Shown one piece after another: positions 1 through 9,063 of a stretch of 20,217 nt of DNA. Position 1 is the first letter of the stretch; each line of letters begins with the position of its first letter. Source of the DNA: Didymodactylos carnosus. Taxonomy: Eukaryota > Rotifera > Eurotatoria > Philodinida > Philodinidae. The notes beneath the pieces are model-generated. The model did no database searches. It was given only the letters and a program-made list of their open reading frames with translations, and was not told the DNA's origin. The position numbers and the translations under genes were made by a program. The stretch spans positions 1 through 20,217 of the forward strand of contig CAJNOQ010003460.1 of NCBI GenBank assembly GCA_905250885.1, given 5' to 3'.

Positions 1-157
1 CCAAATTCGGGCTGAAAAATGTAGGAGGCAAAAAAAAAATCTGCCCCACACCTAGCCAAAACAAAATGGGGTTTGTCATATCTCACCTAGTACTTTCAAG
101 TTTTGAAGGTGGTTTTCTGTTTGCTTTTGGTGTGTTGCACTGTGTTATCGTTATAGA
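1..157. other. Left edge, no gene seen
   Basis: AT-rich sequence upstream of the transposase relic, with a run of A and a run of C/A. I see no open frame and no inverted terminal repeat that would mark the left end of the transposon, so the end of the element may lie outside the window or has been lost. Confidence 0.5.
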
Positions 158-1479
158 ATGCCAACAGGCCATGAGTTCACAAAAGATATAAAAGCATTTT
201 TTTTTAAAATAATAACTTTCGTCGAGTCAGAGAAAAATGGTGCCACTATCCTCTTGATCAAACAGGACTGCGGCTAATGACAATGTTAGGTATCTCGAAA
301 GGAGCTATTTACAATCTGAAAAAAGAGTTGCATGAATTAGAGAATTCACACGAGAAAGAAGAAAACCCGGAAGAACCGCCGAGACGACGAACAAGATCCG
401 AAACCACTTTACCTCCCCGTCCTTCTGCACAGAAACGAGCCCATTCTCGTAAGTCGTATGCTTCATCCTCGACCACAGCTTCAGCCACTTCATTGATTCC
501 TACGCCGGTATCGCCTCTAAAGAAAGGTAAGTTGAAATTGTGTTTTTTTTTAACAGACCGCGACTCTTTTGGATTTTTAAGGCCACAGTGAACGTTCAAA
601 GATAATTTTATCTGAGTATGCCAAAGATACTATTCGATTAACCGTTCATTTAATGTTATGTCAGAAAGAGTACCCCACAGTTCGCAAATTTCTCGATCGT
701 CTACTTTCCTTATATGAGGATTTTCCTGTCCGTTCGACAATGACTCTCTGGAGGTGGATGAAAAGAATTGGTTTCAAGTATCGTTCAGTAAATAAAATTA
801 AAACTCCTCTTGATAGTACATTTTATATGGCAGCCAGATCGAAATATTTCCGTGAGATTCAGGAAATTCGTGATAATAATGTCATCCATTATTTTCACGA
901 TGAGTCCTGGACCTACCAGAAAGAGGAAAAGAGATTTGTTTGGACCGACGATGAAGGTGCAGGTCGCTTAAGAAGCATTCTGGGAAAAGGTGAGGTTTTT
1001 GTGTCGAAGATTAGAAAAACTCCCGTTAAACCTATGTTTTTTTTAAGGAAGTCGACTCGCGATCAATGCTATTCTAAACGACAAAGGTTTTCATAAACCG
1101 TGTATTGAAATATTTAAGTGTGACAAATATCATTCGATGGACTTTCAGCATTTTCTTGACTGGCTCTCACTCACCTGTGCAGAACTTCGCGTTATTCATG
1201 GTATGTGAAGCGAAAAGTACTTTCTATGAATTTAAGTATTTTATTTTTCATTAAGGCAAAAAACCTCGAATTTGTCTGATTCTCGATAATGCCCGGTGGC
1301 ATTTTAAAGAGTCGGAAGAAACGAAAGTCCCTAAAAGAGGATCACGACAGCTGATTTTATAGGAATGGTTAGAAGAGCACAAGATCGCATATGATCCCAG
1401 TATGAAAAATTCCGAACTGTTGTATTTGATAGAAACGAACGCTCCGGTTAAGAAGTACAAAGTAATGCAACAGAAGTAG
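158..1479 (+). pseudogene. Tc1/mariner-type (DDE_3) transposase relic, spliced, broken
   Basis: Cut-and-paste DNA transposase in four exons: 158-526, 582-989, 1048-1200 and 1256-1479. The three introns are 55, 58 and 55 nt, all GT...AG and all in phase 1. Exon 1 encodes a helix-turn-helix region (MLGISKGAIYNLKKEL), then a basic Ser/Pro-rich linker. Exon 2 carries the first catalytic Asp in YFHDESW (codon 899-901) and the KRFVWTDDEGAG stretch. Exon 4 carries the second Asp in LILDNARWH (codon 1285-1287), then a WLEEHKIAYDPSMKNSELL block that matches the region between D2 and the last Glu in this family. Damage: the ATG at 158 reads into TAA and the HTH is in another frame, so there is an indel near 250-270; TAG at 1360-1362 interrupts exon 4; after TAG at 1477-1479 the expected NPIE-type motif with the third acidic residue is absent. 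No TIRs or target duplication were found. The family assignment rests on motif recognition by eye. Confidence 0.8.
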
Positions 1480-1692
1480 AAACGGATAAGAAAAAACGAT
1501 AGTTTGAGAAAAAAAACGTCAAAGTCGAATGCATTTCAAAATTTGGTGTCCAATACTGATATTGAATAACATTTGATAGACGAGAAGATATAGAAACTTA
1601 GATTTATTGTTAAGTTTGATAGCTCTATCCAATGAAATCATAAAAGACACCTTGATTTTCGACCACGTTGAAGACTTTTTCAACCAGAGCTA
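1480..1692. other. Gap between transposase relic and repeat patch
   Basis: The frame of the last transposase exon stays open past TAG 1477-1479 to a TAA near 1570, but the residues are Lys/Ser/Asn-rich and match no transposase motif. I see nothing else here. Confidence 0.4.
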
Positions 1693-1834
1693 GACAAGTC
1701 AAGTCAAAAATGCCTCAAGTCCAAGTCAAGTCTGACTTGACGTAACTGGGTGGAAAGATGTTTTAGATGTGACTTGACTGGAGAGATTTTTCTCGTAACC
1801 GTGACTGGACTTGAAAGGTTTTTCAAGTCCAGTC
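1693..1834. repeat. CAAGTC / GACTTG repeat patch with terminal hairpin
   Basis: The hexamer CAAGTC or its complement GACTTG recurs about nine times in both orientations. The patch ends in a perfect inverted repeat at 1803-1834: arms GACTGGACTTGAAA and TTTCAAGTCCAGTC (14 bp each) around a 4-nt GGTT loop. The octamer TCTCGTAA flanks the hairpin on both sides (around 1791 and 1838). No reading frame crosses it. It may be a decayed short foldback element or a satellite fragment. Confidence 0.6.
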
Positions 1835-2220
1835 ATTTCTCGTAAGACATTTTCGTGTAAATTAAGCATTTTTTACCATGAAACAGAGTTTTTCTATAAA
1901 ACTTATAAACTATAAAAACTTTTGGTTTATATCTTATTATCTATTTTGAAATTTCTCTCTTAAACAAAATCGTTTTATACCATAAAAGGGATGTTCAAAA
2001 CTCGAAAACGACAGATTTTTGGCCGAAACCAAAAAATGCTTATTTTCTCATCAAATATTAGAGCTATCGATCCCGAGAGTTTGAGTCAAATCCTAACTGT
2101 GGTCATTTGTCTATCTAGATCTGTCCCCATGCGGACTTCCTTTTAATCATTCACAGAAGTTTGCTGACAGAGCACTCGCAGTTACTGTCACAATGTAATT
2201 TTTCTTGTTTCTATTTTTAG
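1835..2220. other. Region upstream of first recognisable desaturase exon
   Basis: This is where the preceding desaturase exon, which should lead toward a cytochrome b5-like domain, would be expected. No HPGG-type heme-binding motif or long frame is visible. The T-rich stretch ending TTTTTAG at 2220 is a good acceptor for the exon starting at 2221, so an upstream exon existed or lies further left. Confidence 0.4.
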
Positions 2221-2825
2221 AAATTATTCAATCCTAGTCGATTTTTTTATGCGTTTACTTGTTCATATATTATTATTCTGGAGATTTGCGCTTATGCTAT
2301 TTTATATCATTGGGGTTCTGGATGGCTACCTTATTTGTTATCACTTTTATTTTATGTAATAGTAATGGTAAGTGCTAGTTTTCCTGTGATGTGCGTAATA
2401 AAGCTGTGATTTTTACTTTAAGGCTCAAAATGAGTTTATAAGCCATGATCTCGGACATTTATCAGTATTTAAAAAAGCAGAACCGAACCATGTTTTATTT
2501 CAATATTTTTTTGGAATAATGAAAGTAAGGAAAAAGAAAGGACCAAAGACGTTAGGGCTACGCTGTTTTACAAAAATTATAAATAGCTAGTATCAACATT
2601 AAATTCTAAACAAAACTCTATATTCAGATCTTTGCAAAAACCGAAAAGAAACTTTTGAAAAAATTTCCGCCCTTCCCGCATCCCAGGATTATCAAAACAT
2701 GTAACTCCTTAGATATTTGATAAAAGTCACGTACTGTCAACTACCTTTTACTTATTGTTTATGGTGCGCAACCTTCTGCTAGTATAGTACTAGCATTCGT
2801 ATGTTGTTCCTTCGTACTTCTGTTG

Positions 2826-3953
2826 TCGAGTTAGGTTAGCTTGAGTCGACATATCTGTAGGCAAGATATATCACTACATCTCTGGGTGGAGTTATGTTGA
2901 GTCGACATGTCTATCTTGCTGTTTCTCACTAGCGGTCATCAATTCTACGTGTCTGTTTGCCGTCTTACTTTTCAAACTTGTGGTCACAAGAATAGAAAGA
3001 TTTTTGATCATGACTCTCTTATTGATAATCCACTTATCGATAGATCTGTAGAGAAAAATTGAACTGACCGTTATAAAATGAGCCGGTGTGATTCCAGCGA
3101 GTTCTGATTCAGACGCTGTACTACTAAGCAAGGACGAGAACATATAGAGCTAAAATTATCACATCTAATACCGACATCAAAGAAAAAGCGTTTCTTATTA
3201 TGCCATGAGTAAGTGCTATGGCAATCCGGAGATAATTTTCTAATTCTATATACAGGATTCTGTATGCGAGATACATCCTCATATGCGAGAAAACGGAAAG
3301 AACCATTGTTTGGTATTGGCTGCGAAAACTTCATTTTGCCGTGGAAATGTCCGTCTTGTTCTTTTTAATTATTTTAACCGTGATATGTCAAAATAGGAGC
3401 TCATAAATTTTTTCATTCAGGTTTTGCAAAATCAGCCAATAGGTATTCAGTAGCTAGTAAATTCGTTAAGGAAGCTATTTGGAATCTCTGAGGGACTAGG
3501 ATGAGATAAAGCTTTTCTATACTTGAATATTTTTTCACTTCTGTTTAAAATGGTAGTTCGTGGAAGGCATGAAACACGATAGAGATAAAGAATGTTCTTC
3601 CTCGCATACGCAGATGTGGATTTCTGTTTGTAACATTAGAAAAATACACTCTCCCCTTATAAAGAGACTTCAAGAAAATCCTCCAAATACTGTTGATAAC
3701 GATAAAGCTTTTATGGATTTCGATAGCAGATGTTCTAGGCGATATGATCCTCCATTTGTATTGAAACTAAACTTTTTTGAATGAAAATTAACTTTCTAGA
3801 GGTGGGTGGGAGGAGACGCTTTAAGTAGTTTCTTTTTAATCGTATTGTTCAAAGCTCATGACGACTCAACCTAACCTAATTCGACCCAGAGGCACAGAAT
3901 TGATGATCACTGATGAGACACAGCTAGACAGACGTGACAACTCAACCTAACCC
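2826..3953. repeat. Degenerate inverted-repeat region inside desaturase intron 2
   Basis: The 2127-nt intron 2525-4651 contains inverted copies of a 66-nt sequence: 2889-2954 and the complement of 3888-3953 share a GTTGAGT...GTCT...CATCAATTCT backbone at roughly three quarters identity by eye. Extra copies of a TTAGGTTGAGTCGAC-like motif lie at 2826-2850 and, complemented, at 3859-3882. This is the shape of an old non-autonomous DNA transposon of about 1.1 kb. No target duplication could be fixed and the interior encodes nothing I recognise. Confidence 0.5.
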
Positions 3954-4651
3954 GCCATAGGGACTACGACATACTAGGAATTCATATGCGCCTTGCTGTT
4001 TTCAAAATTCTTAAGGGGCTACTATTTGTCACCTTATGGTATATTTCGGTGATTTTTACGAAAAAATCTGTTCAAATCATAGAACTTGGAAAATGTTGGC
4101 AGAAAGAGTGCTTTTTGACAGTATTTTGTGACTTTGACTACGAAGCACACGAGTTTTTCAATTTGACGGTCATATTCGGATATACTTGACTGATTATCTC
4201 CAGCCAAAATTAAGTGATAATAAATTTGACAATGAAGATTACTACATAATTTTTAATGAGTTTCCCTATAAATATCAGTATTACAGTTATCACATCGACT
4301 TGTAGATCAATTCCAGTTGGAGTGAATAGAGCTTGCTCTTTCAGTTATGTAAAACCTGTTTTCATTCGGAAGAAAAGCGAAGCCGATCACAAGATGACCA
4401 AAATTGAATCTGAGCGTCGAAACTTGTCAACTAGAAAAACAGTTTTCACGACTTCAAAAGACAATTATAAGATTTTAACCATGGTGTTTATCATAAGCAT
4501 GTTCGCTTACATACAGTATATCCCGATGAGATTTGAGCTGAAATAGGAAAAAGCATTTTTTGATGTTGGACCAAGAGCGTAAATGCTTTAAAAATGACCT
4601 TAACGCCACTAATCCTTTGTGCTTGGACATAAACTGTCTTTTCGTGTCTAG
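3954..4651. other. Rest of desaturase intron 2
   Basis: Intron sequence between the inverted-repeat region and the exon carrying His box 2. Short frames of 67 and 96 residues occur, the second ending with a hydrophobic stretch, but neither shows a motif I recognise and both are shorter than can be trusted in AT-rich DNA. The acceptor is TCTAG at 4647-4651. Confidence 0.35.
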
Positions 4652-5321
4652 GGAGGCAGTACGGATTGTTGGAACCACAGGCATAATCAACACCATAGCA
4701 AGTCAAACGTGGTATTTGTGTACAGTTATTGTCTTTCTAGACAGCAACTACTACTTGAATTTCCGTCTCTTTTAGATTAATAAAGACCCAGATGTTCGAC
4801 TTATTTTATTTGTATTCGGCAATATTCTTCCAATCAGAGTAAGTAAGATGAAAATATTTTTGGATATTTTTGTGTACATAACTGGCTATTTATTTTAGAC
4901 TGCAGTAAGATGCGCTAAATCTGGAGAATGGTTTCCATATAATTTACAACAATTTTACTTTGTCCTTCGTACGACGTTGGTGTTCTTGTTAGCTAAATTC
5001 CCTATCTTGAATAATCTTTTATTATAGTTTCTCCGATGCTGTTTCCTTTTCTTTTCCACTATCTATCACTTCGTCACCTGATTAGGCAAAAAAATGGATC
5101 GTAAGTTTATTCTGTATTAGAGTAATAGAAGTCTATGTATTTGTTTATTATTTAGGACCTAATCTCGATGTTAACCTTTTACTTTAAGTTTTTTATTATA
5201 ATGACGATCACATTGGGGTCTATTGGTGCTTTTAAATATTATTTGCTGTTACGGTAAGTACTTTTTAGCTATTTACGGCGGGAGGTAGTATTAGTATGCT
5301 CACAGATGAATTTTCAGCAAA

Positions 5322-6143
5322 GGATGGAGGCGGATAAGACCATTTTCCGTGCCCTTCTGAAAAACAATTACGTATTCAGAATCAGCGTCAAATTCTGCAT
5401 CGAATGCCGTACTTGATCCACTCGAAAATATACTTTAATTTTTTTCGAAAAACTTTGAATAATACACCATTTTACTCAGAATTTGACGCTGTATCGAACA
5501 GCATATTTAAAAAATTTGCAAAGGTTTTCTAGAAAACTTTATAATCAAAAGTCCTGTTTCTGATAAAAGCGTATTTTCTTTAAAACTCAAAGTAGGTTCA
5601 TTCGATAGAGTATCTGAAGCTGTATATTTCGTATCCTTTTCGTATTGTTTAGACTTTTCGTTTCGTCCTGACGGAGAAATGTGGAATCTAGTACGTAGTT
5701 TATCAGGGTTTATCCTGGTTAAATCGATCTTTTACAATAAAAGTCGACATTTAGAGCATTTTAGATGTGATATTCGGAAAGCTAATACGTTGTTGACTAT
5801 ATCTGGCTGATTTGACTGTTATCAAACATCATCTTGAAGTACTAAAACCGCATTTATTCAATTAGGTCACCAACGCCATCTTAAGATAAAACTCAATTTT
5901 TTCGGTCAAGAGTCAACTTTTCACAACCTTCAGTCTGATATTCATAACAAGCATAAAATTCTGCATCGAATGTGTATCTTTCATTTGTATTTCAGAAAAA
6001 AAAGTTTTTCGAGAAAAATTAAAGTCGACTTTCGAGTTAGTCAAATATGACATTCGATGTATCAAATTTGACGCTGATTGCGAACATATAATTGGTTTTC
6101 AAAAATATTAGGAGACGGAAAACAGTTTTATCCGCCTCCGTCC
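5322..6143. mobile_element. 822-bp non-autonomous TIR element in desaturase intron 7
   Basis: Lies in the 1011-nt intron 5254-6264. Terminal inverted repeats begin GGATGGAGGCGGATAAGAC at 5322; the complement of the right end, running in from 6143, reads GGACGGAGGCGGATAAAAC. Similarity continues for about 30 bp through TTTTCCGT. The interior is AT-rich, has no coding frame, and holds inverted internal copies of a 35-nt motif with GCATCGAATG (5373-5406, 5938-5972 and complemented at 6049-6085). I could not fix a target-site duplication, so the superfamily is open. Confidence 0.65.
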
Positions 6144-6387
6144 GTTATCTTTTCTCTAATCAGTTACTGACTTGCTTTTTTCTAGTCATTTGTTGCGTAC
6201 CAGTGCTCAATCTTCGGATCGGGTTGCGATATATCTAACGAAAAGATTTATTAGTTTATTTCAGTTCCTTCGAGAGTGTATGGTTCGCATGGGTTAGCCA
6301 AATGAGTCATGTCACTATGGATGTTTCAGACGAAAACTCAGGGATGGCATGGGTCCGAATGCACGTAAGTTCGTTGTGTATCACTAA

Positions 6388-6992
6388 CGAGGGAACCTCC
6401 CGAGGTGATAAATCGCTTTTTGATCGACATCTAGTGGGTTATAGGTGATCCACCATGTTGATGCCGAATATGACCATGGGACTTCCCCATAGCTCTTTGA
6501 AGATCCAGTCTTCTGGAAAACCAGTTTGTCAGAAACCCCAAAAAATAACCCAAGCCTTTGTTAATAATGCAGGATTGTAACCCGCAAATTTCTGATTAAA
6601 ATGAAACATCGCCCAGCTCTACACAACCTTTCTTTGCAAGGTTATAGGATTTATAAGAAGAGCCGTAAATTCATTTTTTCCTTCTTATTTCTGTAGCTTT
6701 GAGCTGACAATGAACAATTTAGGGCTCTTCTTATAAATTCTATAACTTTGCAAAGAAACGTCGTGTAGAGCTGGGTGATGTTTCATTTTAATCAGAAATT
6801 TGCGGGTTACAATCCTGCATTATTAACAAAGGCTTGGGTTATTTTTTGGGGTTTCTGACAAACTGGTTTTCCAGAAGACTGGATCTTCAAAGAGCTAGTT
6901 CCATGCTCATATTCGGCATCAGCATGGTCGATAACCTATAACCCACTAGATGTCGATCAAAAAGCGATTTATCACCTCGGGAGGTTCCCTCG
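6388..6992. mobile_element. 605-bp foldback MITE in desaturase intron 8
   Basis: Two arms, 6388-6671 and 6716-6992, are near-identical inverted copies around a 44-nt T-rich loop. They differ by scattered substitutions and one indel of about 7 bp near 6482. The ends read CGAGGGAACCTCCCGAGG and its complement. TAA at 6385-6387 and TAA at 6993-6995 flank the element directly, matching the 3-bp duplications left by PIF/Harbinger-type (Tourist-like) elements, though foldbacks can arise otherwise. There is no coding frame. The whole element would fold into one long hairpin in the pre-mRNA. Confidence 0.8.
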
Positions 6993-7914
6993 TAAGCTAC
7001 ATCTTCCCTCGTTTTAGCCTGTTATTATAAATTTTTTTTTAGTAAATTTAGTTTTTAGGCAGTTAACTGCCAGAAAATAGTTAAAAAACGGTCAGTATCA
7101 ACAGAAAAGAAAGAAAAATAGAGTAATAACGTCAGATGTAAGGACTGAGCCTATGTCTGACATATTAGTAGTCTGTTATCATTAATCTCATCCTCTTGTA
7201 ATGAGAACATTCGATAATAATACAGCAGACTCTTTCAATGTACAATTATTTAGACTCTTGATTCAGAAATTCTGTTTATGAAACTGATAATCTCAGTTTT
7301 GGAAAAAAACAAAATCGATGCAGGAAAAAACTGAAAACCAGGAGAAAATCTTAAAAATTAGCTCCTGAAATCAGAAGATTTTTCATTAGGAGAAAAGTCT
7401 AAAAATCAGGAGTCTCCTGGCCAAATAACTAAACAGTTTTTAGGTGATTTTTAGATAGTTAACAGGTTGTCAAAGGGCAGGTTTTAGGCAGACTGTAAAT
7501 CTGCAGTTAATGAGTAGTTTATTGCTCGTCGTTATTGCAGACTGGGGTCGGTCTCAAACATCTATTTTTACAAATTATTTTGAACATTTCATTTGAGAGT
7601 TATGATTAAATAATATAACCTTTTGAAAACTGGTGCTTTTTTCTGAATAGTTTTTGGAAAAAATATTATAAAAATATTCCAAGCAAATATATTAGAGATA
7701 AGAGCTTAGGTTTGACCGATACAAACTTCAGCTCAATCGGATGAAAAACGTTTGGACTTGTCCTTGTAGATGGTGCACAGTACCTACCAAATATTAAAAA
7801 TAAATTACTAATGAAAATATATTTAGAACGCAATGTAGCAGATACTCTTTGATGGCTTTGTGTGTATCGCTTCTAGCTGTACTCTAACGGCAGCATAAAA
7901 ATCTGGTAAAAAAC
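6993..7914. other. Middle of desaturase intron 8, no gene
   Basis: AT-rich sequence between the foldback and the TTTCGCC elements. It has short local palindromes (AGGAGAAAA/CTCCTG words around 7320-7430, CAGTTAACTG around 7060) but no frame or recognisable element. Confidence 0.35.
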
Positions 7915-8063
7915 CGTTTCGCCAAAAGACAATTCGCCATGGCGAAATGTCATGTGCCGTTTCGGCAAAGGGCGAAGTGTCAATGCCGTTTCGCCCAGAA
8001 TTTGTACAGTTTCACCAACTGGCGAAATGGCACGTGACATTTTGCGTGCAAATTTGTCGGTTA
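7915..8063. repeat. TTTCGCC palindromic element, copy 1
   Basis: Starts CGTTTCGCCAAAAGACAATT and contains the perfect 14-bp palindrome TTCGCCATGGCGAA at 7933-7946. The words TTTCGCC/GGCGAAA recur. Relative to copy 2 it carries about 30 extra bases after the palindrome that repeat the same words, and its right end (CGTGACATTTTGCG...) is degraded. Non-coding. Confidence 0.65.
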
Positions 8064-8238
8064 TTGATGAAAATAGTGATAGTAGTTAGAAGTATTTGTG
8101 GAGATGAAGACGAAGGCAGGAGGTAGAGACTATGTGAAGATGTATTTTGAAAGTGTAAATATGTTTTTTGTTTGTTTTTTTTCTTTTTTCTTTATTTTTA
8201 AGAGCAGGGGTTTTTTCACTAAGTTGAATTAGATAAAA
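8064..8238. other. Spacer between the two TTTCGCC copies
   Basis: Purine-rich then T-rich sequence (poly-T tract around 8170-8205). No frame, not part of either palindromic copy. Confidence 0.3.
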
Positions 8239-8366
8239 CGATTCGCCAAAAGACAATTCGCCATGGCGAAATGTCAGCGCCGTTTCGCCAAGAATTTGTA
8301 CGCTTTCGCCAATTGGCGAAACATCCCGTGACTTTTCGCCACGACGGTTTGTCTTTTGGCGAAACG
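8239..8366. repeat. TTTCGCC palindromic element, copy 2 (128 bp, both ends present)
   Basis: Starts CGATTCGCCAAAAGACAATT and ends GTTTGTCTTTTGGCGAAACG, so the termini are inverted copies over about 20 bp. It holds the same TTCGCCATGGCGAA palindrome (8257-8270) as copy 1 and is packed with TTTCGCC/GGCGAAA words. Small enough and symmetric enough to be a miniature inverted-repeat transposon. Flanks show no clear duplication. Confidence 0.7.
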
Positions 8367-9063
8367 ACAGAGATTCAAAAATCTCGGAGACGTGTCATTC
8401 AAAGAAGAAAGCTTACTCTATAAGATTGTTCGTGATCTCTGCAAATACAATGAAACATTGTATAAGTAAATTTGGCGAATCTTAAAAAATTCATATCTCT
8501 TGAACAGACGATCCCGAAAAGTCACATGTTTCGTTCTGGAGGATACTTGATACATATCTACTCGAAAATCGATAATTTAGTGAAAAATGAGTTCCATTAA
8601 ATGCCGTTAAGTAGCAATAACTCTAAGTTTTATTTAGTTTTGCCTTTTAGTTGAAAGCAACTTGCAATATAAATAAATCAAATTTTAATGACTGGTTCAC
8701 CGGCCATCTAAATTTTCAAATTGAGTAAGTGATTGGAAGAAAATGTCAGATAACAAATCGCCTATTTTCCGTTTTGTTAGTTTATTTCCGATGATGCCGA
8801 GACATAATTTGTATAAAATTCAATCATATGTGCAGGCATCATGTCAAAAGCATGATATTAATTATGTTATTAAACCGCTATTCAAAGCATTTATTGATAT
8901 ATTTCTGTAAGTAATAATTTTCTTTATTAATAAGTAACGAGAAGAGTGTTAGTTACTTTTTACACTTTGCCTTTATCTATTTCTTTTCCTTCATTTTAGA
9001 TCATTGGAATTATCTGGACGTGTGTGGCGTGAAACTTATCTGGAATTTGTTGAAAGCACATGA

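Larger units (their letters stand above)
2221..9063 (+). pseudogene. Front-end fatty-acid desaturase (delta-5/6/8 type), 11 exons, broken
   Basis: Membrane di-iron desaturase that would introduce double bonds into polyunsaturated acyl chains in the ER. Exons: 2221-2367, 2423-2524, 4652-4708, 4776-4838, 4899-4968, 5028-5100, 5156-5253, 6265-6364, 8651-8724, 8781-8906, 9000-9063; phases match at every join except 5100/5156. Box 1 is HDLGH (exon 2), box 2 HRHNQHH (exon 3). NKDPDV, WFPYNLQ, NDWFTGHLNFQI and LFPMMPRHN follow in family order, and TGA 9061-9063 ends the frame. About 324 residues remain of the usual 430-450: the N-terminal cytochrome b5 domain is not in the window. Lesions: one base is missing at the A7 run 5088-5094, and box 3, normally QxxHH, reads QI-Asp-LFP with no histidine pair. 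Three introns are swollen by inserted elements. The Gln start of box 3 and the HDxGH form point to front-end desaturases; regioselectivity cannot be read. The identity is secure, the loss of function inferred. Confidence 0.88.

Noticed and set aside
2892-3306. Two overlapping minus-strand frames, one hydrophobic (60 aa) and one of 83 aa, resembling membrane-protein fragments
   Set aside because: They sit inside a desaturase intron between inverted repeats, join only by implausibly short introns, and show no family motif.
3859-3953. CCTAACCTAA-like words considered as telomeric repeats
   Set aside because: Only a few imperfect copies inside an inverted-repeat region; no tandem array.
3986-4546. 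Plus-strand frames of 67 and 96 aa with hydrophobic stretches
   Set aside because: Intronic, AT-rich, no recognisable domain and no consistent splice partners; hydrophobic runs are expected by chance in T-rich DNA.
5400-6100. Alternating ~35-nt repeats considered as a CRISPR-like array
   Set aside because: Units are inverted as well as direct, irregularly spaced and inside a TIR element in a eukaryotic intron.
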